The notes under the pieces were generated by a model, which saw only the letters and a list, made by a program, of their open reading frames with translations, had not been told where the DNA came from and did no database searches. Both the position numbers and the translations under genes were made by a program. From positions 14,452-78,451 of the forward strand of contig CAZXGG010000007.1 of NCBI GenBank assembly GCA_964640125.1: a stretch of 64,000 nt of DNA. The letters run 5' to 3'. Of this stretch, positions 42,795 through 50,865 are shown one piece after another. This DNA comes from G020353115 sp964640125. GTDB lineage: Bacteria; Bacteroidota; Bacteroidia; Bacteroidales; VadinHA17. Position 1 is the stretch's first letter, and each line of letters opens with the position of its first letter.

Positions 42795-43310
42795 ATGAGA
42801 AATTTATCTAAACCTGCCGGAATTTTTGCATTGAGTCTGATACTTCTTGGCCTGCTGATGGGAGGATGCCTGGAAGAAGATATCAACTATGAAGCAAGAG
42901 AAAAAAAAGAACGTGAAGAGTTCCTGGAAGAAAATAACATTACTGTTGAATCCACCGAGAGTGGTCTCTACTTTATACCGCTCGACACAGGTTATGGTGA
43001 CTACGCGGAAATGGGGGATAGTGTAACCATCAATTTCGAAGGGTACTGGCTGAATGGTAGCCTTCTGACTACCAACATTGAAGCAGTTGCCGTAGAACAC
43101 GATGCATATAATCCGTATGAAACATATGGACCCTATACATTTGTCCTGGGTACAGGACACATGATCGCCGGGGTTGAAGAAGGATTAACCTACATGAGGG
43201 AAGGTGCTTCAGCTGAAATGATCATACCGTCTGAATTATCCTTTCCCGGTTCCTACCGCTCCCTGTTATATTATGTTTATTTTCTGAATCTGCAGGGATC
43301 CCCCGATTGA
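42795..43310 (+). CDS. Degenerate FKBP-like lipoprotein
   Basis: 171 residues, lipobox LLMGGC, then a Glu/Lys-rich spacer (REKKEREEFLEENNI). The FKBP fold can be followed (VEST.SGLYFIPL, DSVTINFEGYWL, MIAGVEEGLTYMREGASAEMIIPS), but the catalytic pocket is lost: the FD pair is TTN, the Y-pocket AYG is LSFPG, and there is an insertion TNIEAVAVEHDAYNP. It shares this insertion with the fourth gene. It is probably a binding or chaperone protein of the periplasm rather than an isomerase. Confidence 0.82.
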   Translation: MRNLSKPAGIFALSLILLGLLMGGCLEEDINYEAREKKEREEFLEENNITVESTESGLYFIPLDTGYGDYAEMGDSVTINFEGYWLNGSLLTTNIEAVAVEHDAYNPYETYGPYTFVLGTGHMIAGVEEGLTYMREGASAEMIIPSELSFPGSYRSLLYYVYFLNLQGSPD

Positions 43311-43324
43311 TTTTATCACACATT

Positions 43325-43810
43325 ATGATGAACCTGAAAACAATCCGATTGCTGACTTTCCTTTCCATGGCTCTGGTAAACCTGACCATTGCCTGCGAAG
43401 AGGACTCAGAATCGAAAAAAGAAAAAGAGAAACGGTTATTGGAAGAGTTTCTGCTAACCAATGACATTACTGTAGAACCAACCGCTTCGGGATTATACTA
43501 TGTCGAAACAAAAACAGGAACAGGCGCTCAGCCTCAAACAGGTGAATCTGTATCGGTGCACTATATGGGGAGATTGATTGACAGTACCCTCTTTGATACA
43601 TCCATCGGGGGAAATCCTTATACGTTCCTCCTTGGAATAGGATATGTCATCCCTGGCTGGGATGAAGGCATAGCCCTGATGAAAAAAGGAGGCGAAGCGA
43701 CATTGATCATACCTTCCTGGCTTGCTTATGGATCCCAGGGAGCAGGAGATGTAATCCCTCCCTATTCAACCTTGCTGTTCGACGTGGAACTTTTATTTCC
43801 CGATGATTAG
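43325..43810 (+). CDS. FKBP-type peptidyl-prolyl cis-trans isomerase lipoprotein
   Basis: 161 residues from the Met of MMNLKTIRLLTF; lipobox LTIAC; an upstream Met at 43307 overlaps the previous gene and weakens the signal. This is the canonical member: VHYMGRLIDSTLFDTS with Tyr and Phe-Asp, YVIPGWDEGIALM with the pocket Trp, SWLAYGSQGAGDVIPPYSTLLFDVELL. Expected to speed proline isomerisation in the periplasm. Confidence 0.92.
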   Translation: MMNLKTIRLLTFLSMALVNLTIACEEDSESKKEKEKRLLEEFLLTNDITVEPTASGLYYVETKTGTGAQPQTGESVSVHYMGRLIDSTLFDTSIGGNPYTFLLGIGYVIPGWDEGIALMKKGGEATLIIPSWLAYGSQGAGDVIPPYSTLLFDVELLFPDD

Positions 43811-43914
43811 CAGGGAATACAAGAGATTACCTGTGAAGGTATATGCTGATGATGCTGTATGCTAACCGGGTAATTATAGATGAATATAGAAATATCATTG
43901 TAACACAAAATCAA

Positions 43915-44436
43915 ATGAAAAAAGCTGGAAAACTGATCCTTTTTGGACTGCTTATTATCGCTCTTTCTCAACTCCTCTTTGTAGGCTGTCTGGAAGAAGA
44001 TAATAAAGATTATTATGCAGAAGAGATGAAACTGTTGCAGCAATTCCTTGAGCAGAATGACATTACCGTTGAACCTACAGCGAGTGGACTCTATTTCCTG
44101 CCCGATGATACCGGAACTGGGGAGTATGCAGAAATTGGTGACTCGGTAAGTATCTATTATGCTGGTTATTACCTGACGGGTTACCTTGTCGCAACAAACA
44201 TCGAAAGTGTGGCTATTGATCACGAAAGGGAGGATTATTTCACGGATTATACGCCTTTGACCTTTAAGCTGGGTGAGGAAGGGTATGTTGTTGAAGGAAT
44301 CGAAGAGGGATTAACCTACATGCGGGAAGGAGGAACAGCAACTATGATCATTCCATCTCCAATCGCCATTCCGGAAATCTATACTACTTTTTTGTATGAT
44401 ATTGAGTTGATAGAAGTGATTAAACCATCTAAATGA
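43915..44436 (+). CDS. Degenerate FKBP-like lipoprotein, paralogue of the second
   Basis: 173 residues from the Met of KKAGKLILFGLLIIALSQLLFVGC; lipobox FVGC. The spacer is again Glu-rich. The domain matches the protein at 42795 closely: IYYAGYYLTGYLVATNIESVAIDH, YVVEGIEEGLTYMREGGTATMIIPS. The FD pair and AYG loop are lost. It sits 104 nt after the canonical gene. The pair of degenerate copies around a canonical one suggests duplication and divergence. Confidence 0.85.
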   Translation: MKKAGKLILFGLLIIALSQLLFVGCLEEDNKDYYAEEMKLLQQFLEQNDITVEPTASGLYFLPDDTGTGEYAEIGDSVSIYYAGYYLTGYLVATNIESVAIDHEREDYFTDYTPLTFKLGEEGYVVEGIEEGLTYMREGGTATMIIPSPIAIPEIYTTFLYDIELIEVIKPSK

Positions 44437-44457
44437 TCTTCTAATCGCCCGACTTTC

Positions 44458-44680
44458 TCGTCGCTCCACTCAAGCTGGGGCGACGAGTTTTTAGAACGAA
44501 TAATCGTACCCCGGACTGTCACATAGTGATCCCTACGGGGAAGCCGGGGCACGATCTGTTTTCTCGTCGCTCGACTCCAGTTCGGGCGACGAATATGAGG
44601 AACCCCAGAATCGTACCCCGAGTTTACCATAGGTATCGCTTTGCGAGAAATCGGGGCACGATCAGTTATCTCGTCGCCCA
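44458..44680. repeat. Array of two alternating hairpins (A-B-A-B-half A)
   Basis: Hairpin A, TCGTCGC ... GCGACGA, spans 44458-44486 and again 44564-44592; hairpin B, TCGTACCCCG ... CGGGGCACGA, spans 44504-44554 and again 44611-44661. A last TCTCGTCGCCC (44669-44679) is half of another A. The period is about 107 nt. Loops and spacers are much less conserved than the stems. It fills the gap between two convergent genes; no gene is present. Confidence 0.75.
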
Positions 44681-44687
44681 ATGTCAT

Positions 44688-47600
44688 TCAAAGGGTCAGC
44701 GGGTCATACTCCTTAAAAAATGAGATCTCAGCCTCTTCCACGGCTCTTTTATACTTTTCCCAGCCCTCTTCAAAGAACCGGTTGATCTTATCCATGGTTT
44801 GCTCAATCAACTGCTCGATCTGTTCAATGGTCCATTGCTGTGTTGTGTTCAGTGGATCCGTTTCATTGACGATCGAGCGTACTCCCCTGATCTTACTGGT
44901 AACCAGGTCCGGATCCCTGTAAATTCCCTGAACATCTTCGCGGGGCAGAATCACATCGGTAATCTCCTTTAACGAAGCCTGGACCTCTTTGGTAACCTCC
45001 CTCAGGTTTTTTATCGCATCGGTCTGCTTTCGAGGTATTTGCCTGTTGATGGTTGCCATGGTGGTTTTGCACTCGTTGATGCGGTCTATTGCAATAGCAA
45101 GTGTTTCCATCTTTTTCATCAGTTCTTCGGCAATTTCCTGATTTTTCCTTGCCGTTTCCACTGAAAATTCTGTTCTTGGATCGGCTTTTACCGTGAGCAT
45201 TGTGGAATCAGACACGCCGTTAAAGGTCATTTTTATTTTATACAAACCGGGAAGAACACTGCCTCCCCCTCCTCTTTCCTGCTGCCGGGAACGGGATGCC
45301 GAAGATCCTGGCGAACGGTATCCTGTTTTATCCAATCCCCAGTACATCCGGTTTATTCCGGTTTTTGGCACCTGGGTAAGGGTCCGTATGACATTTCCCT
45401 CTTCATCCGATATCTTGATCGTTACCCGTTTCAGGTTGCTCTCTTCCCGGGATTCGTCTCCGCCACCAAATCCATAAAAGCTACCATAGCGGCTGAAAGC
45501 TGATCTGCTATCGGGAATATTGTCACTTGCTTCCCCCTCTTTCACGGAGTAGGTGATCATTGCCCCGCTTCGGCGATTTTCACCGGTATAATAACCATCA
45601 CCTGCGGAATAGTAGCCCGGTGAACTCCTGTAATTAGCCAGTATTGCTTCCGGTGGATCAAAAACATTGATCTCGCTGTCAAGCAGGATAGTCCCTTTTT
45701 GCGCAAGCTCTCTCAGGGGGCGAATATCATCCAGGATATATACCGAGCGGCCGAATGTGGCAATTACCAGGTCGTGTTCCTGCGGGTGAATCACCATATC
45801 CATGGTTGAAACCGTGGGATAACCGTTCGTCCATTTGGTCCATGCCTCTCCGGCATCAATACTGACGTACAATCCGAATTCTGTTCCCAGGAACATCAGC
45901 TTTGGCTCAACGGGATCCTGTTCAAAAGAAAGAACATAACCCCAGATTTTTGAGTTGTCTACCATCCGTTTCCAGGACTTTCCAAAATCGGTTGTATGAT
46001 ACAGGTAGGCTGAGAAATCGTTTCTCCTGTAATTGTTTACCACGACGAATGCTTCTCCGGCATTGTATTTTGATGCGTGTATTTGTGGTATCCAGCTTCC
46101 CGTTGGAACATCCTTCAGCTCCTTATTCAGGTTTGTCCAGGTTTTCCCTCCATCCTGTGTTAGCTGAATGTTACCGTCATCCGTACCTACCCATACGACC
46201 CCTTCCTGAATCGGACTGGGAGCGATTGCCAAGATACAGGTATGATTCTCTGCACCCGTAACATCATAGGTTAATCCGCCACTCTCCCCATATTTTTGCT
46301 TTTCGGGATCGTTGGTGGTCAGATCAGGGGATATGATGGTCCAGTTTTCACCCCGGTCAGTGCTTTTGTGTAGAAACTGGCTTCCAAAATAGATGGTTTT
46401 ATTGTCAAACGGGTCGTGAGCCATACCGGCATTCCAGTTGAATCGAAGGTCAATTCCCTCGGGATGCACCGGCTTAATGCTTTTCGTTTTACCGGTTTGG
46501 ATATCGATTCTTCCCACGTTTCCCTGTTGCGACATGGCATAGCAATACCTCGGGTCACTTTGATCGGGAACCACATCGAATCCGTCACCGCCATAGAGTT
46601 GATCCCAGTAAGTATTAATAATTCCACCACTGCTCCAGGTATATCCCGGTCCCCTCCAGGAACCGTTGTCCTGTAACCCTCCAAAGACATGGTAGGGTTG
46701 TTCCATGTCCACATTAATGTGGTAGAATTGTCCGACAGGCAGGCTTTCCACAAAGTACCAGGTCTCTCCCCGGTCACGGGTTATAGCCATACCTCCATCA
46801 TTCCCGTTGATCATAAACCCCGGGTCCTCGGGATGTATCCACCAGGCATGGTGGTCGGGGTGTATGTTTCTTGACATGAAACTGCGGAAAGTTCGTCCCC
46901 CATCCTCACTGACATTGACCCGTGAGAAGAGACTGTACACCCTGTTCTCATTTTTTGGATCAACATATATTTCGGCATAGTAGAATGGCCGGTCACCAAT
47001 GTTTTCCTCTCCAACTTTTTCCCACGTGAATCCGCCGTCATTGGACCGGTACAATGCATTCTTCTTCGATTCGATCAGGGCATAGACAATTTTCGGATTG
47101 CTCCGTGCTATTGCCAGTCCCATTCTCCCGAGTTCGCCTTCCGGCAATCCATCTTTTTCGGTCAGGCGTTTCCAGGTTTTTCCACCGTCAAACGTGACAT
47201 GCAGTCCGGATCCGGGGCCACCCGATTTGAAAAACCATGGCCAGCGCTGGTGTTCCCACATGTTTACAAAAAGCTTATTGGGATTTGAGGGATCCATAAC
47301 CATATCTCCAACACCGGTTAATTCGTTGACAAACAGTACCTGGTGCCAGGTTTCCCCTCCATCTGTAGTTTTATACACTCCCCGCTCGGGATGTGGCCCC
47401 CAGGGCGATCCGGTAGCTCCGACATACACCGTGTTCCCATCCTGAGGGTGGGTGATAACGCGGTGGATGTGTCGTGTCTTCTCCAGGCCCATCAATTTCC
47501 AGCTTTTCCCTCCGTCAATACTCTTATAAATACCATAACCTCCGGTATTGCTGTTCCTGGGATTCCCTTCGCCTGTTCCTACCCATATCACATCCGGATT

Positions 47601-47924
47601 ATTCTGATCGATTGCCAGGGCCCCGATTGAGGCAACCTGTTCGTCATCAAAAATGGGTTCCCAATCCACACCCCCGCTTTCTGATTTCCATAATCCCCCC
47701 GATGCAGTACCGATGTATATTACAGCCGGATTGTCGAGAACAACATCAATGGCAGTAACCCTGCCACTCATTCCCGCTGGCCCGATACTCCTGGGTTCAA
47801 GGTCTTTCATCTTCTCCATATCCAGCTTTTGAGACAGGGCTGGAAAAACTGCAAACATCAACATTGTCAATGTTACAATGCTCGTTCCTAACCGGGCATT
47901 TCTTTTGTTCGGGTAATTTTTCAT
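44688..47924 (-). CDS. Large secreted Asp-box (BNR/VPS10-like) beta-propeller protein
   Basis: 1078 residues from the Met of KNYPNKRNARLG, whose hydrophobic segment LGTSIVTLTMLMFAVFPALS is a signal peptide; 27 more residues would be possible from 48005 but are poor in leader character. It carries at least ten Asp-box motifs (S/T-x-D-x-G-x-x-W), for example SIDGGKSW, TTDGGETW, TFDGGKTW, SNDGGFTW, TRDRGETW and TQDGGKTW, in two propeller blocks as in VPS10/sortilin-like proteins. The last 200 residues are a beta domain and a helical tail (DRINECKTTMATINRQ). The function of this widespread Bacteroidota group is not settled; hydrolase or binding roles are guesses. Confidence 0.88.
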   Translation of the reverse strand: MKNYPNKRNARLGTSIVTLTMLMFAVFPALSQKLDMEKMKDLEPRSIGPAGMSGRVTAIDVVLDNPAVIYIGTASGGLWKSESGGVDWEPIFDDEQVASIGALAIDQNNPDVIWVGTGEGNPRNSNTGGYGIYKSIDGGKSWKLMGLEKTRHIHRVITHPQDGNTVYVGATGSPWGPHPERGVYKTTDGGETWHQVLFVNELTGVGDMVMDPSNPNKLFVNMWEHQRWPWFFKSGGPGSGLHVTFDGGKTWKRLTEKDGLPEGELGRMGLAIARSNPKIVYALIESKKNALYRSNDGGFTWEKVGEENIGDRPFYYAEIYVDPKNENRVYSLFSRVNVSEDGGRTFRSFMSRNIHPDHHAWWIHPEDPGFMINGNDGGMAITRDRGETWYFVESLPVGQFYHINVDMEQPYHVFGGLQDNGSWRGPGYTWSSGGIINTYWDQLYGGDGFDVVPDQSDPRYCYAMSQQGNVGRIDIQTGKTKSIKPVHPEGIDLRFNWNAGMAHDPFDNKTIYFGSQFLHKSTDRGENWTIISPDLTTNDPEKQKYGESGGLTYDVTGAENHTCILAIAPSPIQEGVVWVGTDDGNIQLTQDGGKTWTNLNKELKDVPTGSWIPQIHASKYNAGEAFVVVNNYRRNDFSAYLYHTTDFGKSWKRMVDNSKIWGYVLSFEQDPVEPKLMFLGTEFGLYVSIDAGEAWTKWTNGYPTVSTMDMVIHPQEHDLVIATFGRSVYILDDIRPLRELAQKGTILLDSEINVFDPPEAILANYRSSPGYYSAGDGYYTGENRRSGAMITYSVKEGEASDNIPDSRSAFSRYGSFYGFGGGDESREESNLKRVTIKISDEEGNVIRTLTQVPKTGINRMYWGLDKTGYRSPGSSASRSRQQERGGGGSVLPGLYKIKMTFNGVSDSTMLTVKADPRTEFSVETARKNQEIAEELMKKMETLAIAIDRINECKTTMATINRQIPRKQTDAIKNLREVTKEVQASLKEITDVILPREDVQGIYRDPDLVTSKIRGVRSIVNETDPLNTTQQWTIEQIEQLIEQTMDKINRFFEEGWEKYKRAVEEAEISFFKEYDPLTL

Positions 47925-48001
47925 GGGTTTCTGATTTAAATTTCTGACACTATTCAGGATAAAAATATTTTTGTTTTTTTCATCAGGATGTAACAAACCG
48001 A

Positions 48002-48706
48002 TCAACCCTGCAATATAAAGATTGTTGGGCGTTTATTGATGTTGGGGACCTGTTTTTTCCAATCCCTGATCTGCTGTGTTTTGATGAATTCAGAAGGGAG
48101 TGTAAGATCCGTTGCAAGACAAAGGTCTGTTTCCGGACGGCAATGGCTGATCAGATCGTGGAGTAATTTCTGGTTCCTGTACGGGGCTTCCATAAAAATC
48201 TGGCTCTGGGAATACTGCATCGATTTCGCCTCCAGCAGTTTTATCCTGCTGATTCGATCTTTCAAAGGGATGGGCAGGTATCCGTTAAAAGCGAAGTTCT
48301 GTCCATTCAGTCCCGATCCCATGAGGGCAAGCAGTATGGATGAAGGTCCAACCAGGGGAACCACCCTGACCCCTTTCCGGTGGGCAAGCTTTACAATTGT
48401 GGCGCCCGGATCAGCTACCCCGGGAACCCCGGCTTCTGTAATAATCCCAATATCCCTGTTCTCTTCTAAAGGATTCAGATAGGTTTCGCTCTCTTCCGGT
48501 GAAGTGTTCTTATCCAGGATCATAAATTCCATCCGGTCAATGGGAATGTGGGTACCCAGTTTGATGAGATACCGCCGTGCAGACCGTTCGTTTTCTACAA
48601 CAAAGCAGGAGAGTGTTTTAATTTTTTCAATGGCTTCGGAAGGAATGACTGCCTCAACCGGTGAATCACCCAGTGGTGCGGGAATTAAAAATAAACTGCC
48701 ACTCAT
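48002..48706 (-). CDS. RsmI-like tetrapyrrole-methylase-family SAM methyltransferase
   Basis: 234 residues starting MSGSLFLIPAPLGDSPVEAV. It has GIITEAGVPGVADPGATIV, the SAM-binding GVPG...DPG region, and LVGPSSILLALMGSGLNGQNFAFNGYLP. The full RsmI, which 2'-O-methylates C1402 of 16S rRNA, begins LYIVATPIGN; this form with LIPAPLGD is the Bacteroidota paralogue, so its target is uncertain. It lies 77 nt upstream of the Asp-box gene on the same strand. Confidence 0.85.
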   Translation of the reverse strand: MSGSLFLIPAPLGDSPVEAVIPSEAIEKIKTLSCFVVENERSARRYLIKLGTHIPIDRMEFMILDKNTSPEESETYLNPLEENRDIGIITEAGVPGVADPGATIVKLAHRKGVRVVPLVGPSSILLALMGSGLNGQNFAFNGYLPIPLKDRISRIKLLEAKSMQYSQSQIFMEAPYRNQKLLHDLISHCRPETDLCLATDLTLPSEFIKTQQIRDWKKQVPNINKRPTIFILQG

Positions 48707-48853
48707 GATTTTCTCTTTCTGCAAAAATAGAGGAATTTATCATTACCGCAATCCGTTGACCGCTATTCTCAAAAATCTTTCCTATCTTCATAAGACAAAG
48801 TAGGTGCTTTTCTTAATTCAGGAAATAAGATCATATTATAGATACCGTTACTC

Positions 48854-49615
48854 TTGAAAGTCACTTTTTTAGGCACAGGAACTTCCCAGGGAATACCGGT
48901 TATAGCTTGTCGCTGTAAGGTTTGTCAATCAAAGGATCCACACGATTCCAGGTTGCGTTGTTCGGTCCTTGTGGAGGTGGATGATCTGACCATGGCTATC
49001 GATTCCGGCCCCGATTTCAGGCAACAGATGCTGCGTGCCGGGGTGCAACAGCTGGATGCCATCCTGCTTACCCATGAACACAAAGATCATGTTGCCGGGA
49101 TGGATGACATCCGGGCATTCAATTTCATCAACCGGAAACCAATGGATATTTATGCCGAAGAACGGGTTCAGTCAGCCATAAAACGGGAATTCGCCTATGT
49201 TTTTGCAGATTATAAATACCCGGGAATTCCCCGCATCAATCTGCACTCAATTGAAAACAAACCATTCCTGGTGAATGGAGTTGAAATCATTCCAATCCGG
49301 GTGTATCATTACCGGCTTCCGATCTTTGGTTTCAGAATCAACGATTTTACCTACATTACCGATGCAAGTTATATCTCCGATCAAGAAATCGCGAAGGTAA
49401 AAGGATCACGCTACCTGATAGTAAATGCACTTAGAAAAGAGAAACACCTGACCCATTTCAACCTGGAAGAGGCCGAAAAACTGATCCGTCTGATCTCTCC
49501 CGAAAAAGCATTCATTACCCACATCAGCCACCAGTTTGGATTGCATGCTGAACTGGTGGAGGAACTCCCGGAGGGTGTTACAATGGCATATGATACCCTG
49601 TCATTTCACTGTTGA
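48854..49615 (+). CDS. PhnP-like metallo-beta-lactamase-fold hydrolase
   Basis: 253 residues. It starts at a TTG (48854), since MKVTFLGTGTSQGIPVIAC begins directly there and no ATG precedes it in frame. CRCKVCQSKDPHDSRLRCS is the zinc-binding cysteine motif of PhnP-type proteins, followed by the metal motif LTHEHKDHVAGMDDIR, YHYRLPIFGFRIND and the terminal ITHISHQFGLH. PhnP is a cyclic phosphodiesterase of phosphonate use; relatives in genomes without phn genes have unknown substrates. No phn genes are near. Confidence 0.88.
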   Translation: MKVTFLGTGTSQGIPVIACRCKVCQSKDPHDSRLRCSVLVEVDDLTMAIDSGPDFRQQMLRAGVQQLDAILLTHEHKDHVAGMDDIRAFNFINRKPMDIYAEERVQSAIKREFAYVFADYKYPGIPRINLHSIENKPFLVNGVEIIPIRVYHYRLPIFGFRINDFTYITDASYISDQEIAKVKGSRYLIVNALRKEKHLTHFNLEEAEKLIRLISPEKAFITHISHQFGLHAELVEELPEGVTMAYDTLSFHC

Positions 49616-49675
49616 TATAAAGAAAGTTTTTGATTTATATTTTATATATTTATTGCTTAACCAATACTGATCATT

Positions 49676-50860
49676 ATGGATAAAAAAGAAGTGTATATTG
49701 TTTCAGCTGTACGTACTCCGATTGGAAGTCTGGGAGGTTCCCTTGCCGGCTTTAGCGCAACCCGGTTGGGTGGTTTTGTAATCAAGGAAGCCCTTAAACG
49801 GGCAGGTGTTTCCGGAGAACTTGTGGATGAGGTCTATATGGGAAACGTCTTATCAGCAAATCTCGGTCAGGCACCGGCACGCCAGGCATCCCTCTTTGCC
49901 GGTATTCCCGAAACAGTCCCCTGTACCACCATTAACAAGGTGTGTGCATCGGGCATGAAATCCATTATCATTGGTGCTCAGACCATTCTGAACGGTCATA
50001 ATAACGTAATCGTTGCCGGTGGAATGGAAAGCATGTCAAATGCTCCCCACTATCTGCCGGCAATGCGAAACGGTATGAAACTCGGACACTCCCAGGTGGT
50101 GGATGGAATGATCAAGGATGGACTTTGGGATGTGTACAACGACTATCATATGGGAAATGCAGCGGAGCTTTGTGCACGTGAATATAAAATCAGCCGGGAA
50201 GAACAGGATGAGTACGCAATCCAATCCTATACCCGTTCCGCGCAGGCAACAGACGCTGGAAAATTTAGCGAGGAAATACTCCCCATCGAAATTCCCCAGA
50301 GAAAAGGAGATCCAATGATCATGGATAAAGATGAAGAGTATACAAACACCAGTTTTGACAGGATACCCACCCTCAGACCGGTGTTTGAGAAAGAGGGAAC
50401 AGTGACAGCTGCCAATGCGTCCACCATCAACGATGGCGCAGCTGCTGTTGTCTTAATGGAGAAAACAGTGGCTGAAAAAAACGGGATTAAACCGTTGGCA
50501 AGGATCATGGCTCATGGCGATGCCGCTCATGCTCCCGAATGGTTTACCACAGCACCTGCCAAAGCGATACCCATCGCCATTGAGCGCGCAGGGCTTGCAG
50601 CCGCTGATATCGATTATTATGAAATCAATGAAGCATTCGCTGTTGTGTCCCTGGTTGCACTGAAAGACCTGAAACTGGATCCGGCAATCGTGAACGTGAA
50701 TGGGGGAGGAGTGTCACTCGGACACCCCATCGGAGCAACAGGTGCTCGGATCGTGGTTACATTGATTCATGTGCTGAAACAGAATGGCGGAAAATATGGC
50801 GTGGCTGCCCTGTGCAATGGAGGTGGCGGTGCATCTGCCCTGGTTCTCGAAGCACTTTGA
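49676..50860 (+). CDS. Acetyl-CoA acetyltransferase (thiolase)
   Basis: 394 residues, full-length thiolase. N-terminal active Cys in TTINKVCASGMKSII (about residue 89), then NEAFAVVSLVAL, the catalytic His in GGGVSLGHPIGATGARIV and the second Cys in VAALCNGGGGASALVLE. It catalyses reversible condensation of two acetyl-CoA or cleavage of 3-ketoacyl-CoA. Its partners in the operon are two fused aconitase-family enzymes, which is an unusual context: beta-oxidation or butyrate genes are not present nearby. Confidence 0.96.
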   Translation: MDKKEVYIVSAVRTPIGSLGGSLAGFSATRLGGFVIKEALKRAGVSGELVDEVYMGNVLSANLGQAPARQASLFAGIPETVPCTTINKVCASGMKSIIIGAQTILNGHNNVIVAGGMESMSNAPHYLPAMRNGMKLGHSQVVDGMIKDGLWDVYNDYHMGNAAELCAREYKISREEQDEYAIQSYTRSAQATDAGKFSEEILPIEIPQRKGDPMIMDKDEEYTNTSFDRIPTLRPVFEKEGTVTAANASTINDGAAAVVLMEKTVAEKNGIKPLARIMAHGDAAHAPEWFTTAPAKAIPIAIERAGLAAADIDYYEINEAFAVVSLVALKDLKLDPAIVNVNGGGVSLGHPIGATGARIVVTLIHVLKQNGGKYGVAALCNGGGGASALVLEAL

Positions 50861-50865
50861 TAGAA

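Noticed and set aside
44458..44680. Possible CRISPR array
   Set aside because: Only two full periods of about 107 nt, with two unlike hairpins per period and similar spacers; no cas genes nearby.
48002..48706. Assignment of the tetrapyrrole-methylase gene as rsmI
   Set aside because: The N terminus LIPAPLGD differs from the RsmI form LYIVATPIGN; Bacteroidota often have both paralogues, so the symbol was withheld.
48854..49615. Assignment of the MBL-fold gene as true phnP
   Set aside because: The zinc cysteine motif fits PhnP, but no phosphonate genes are near and the same fold serves other roles, so no symbol was given.
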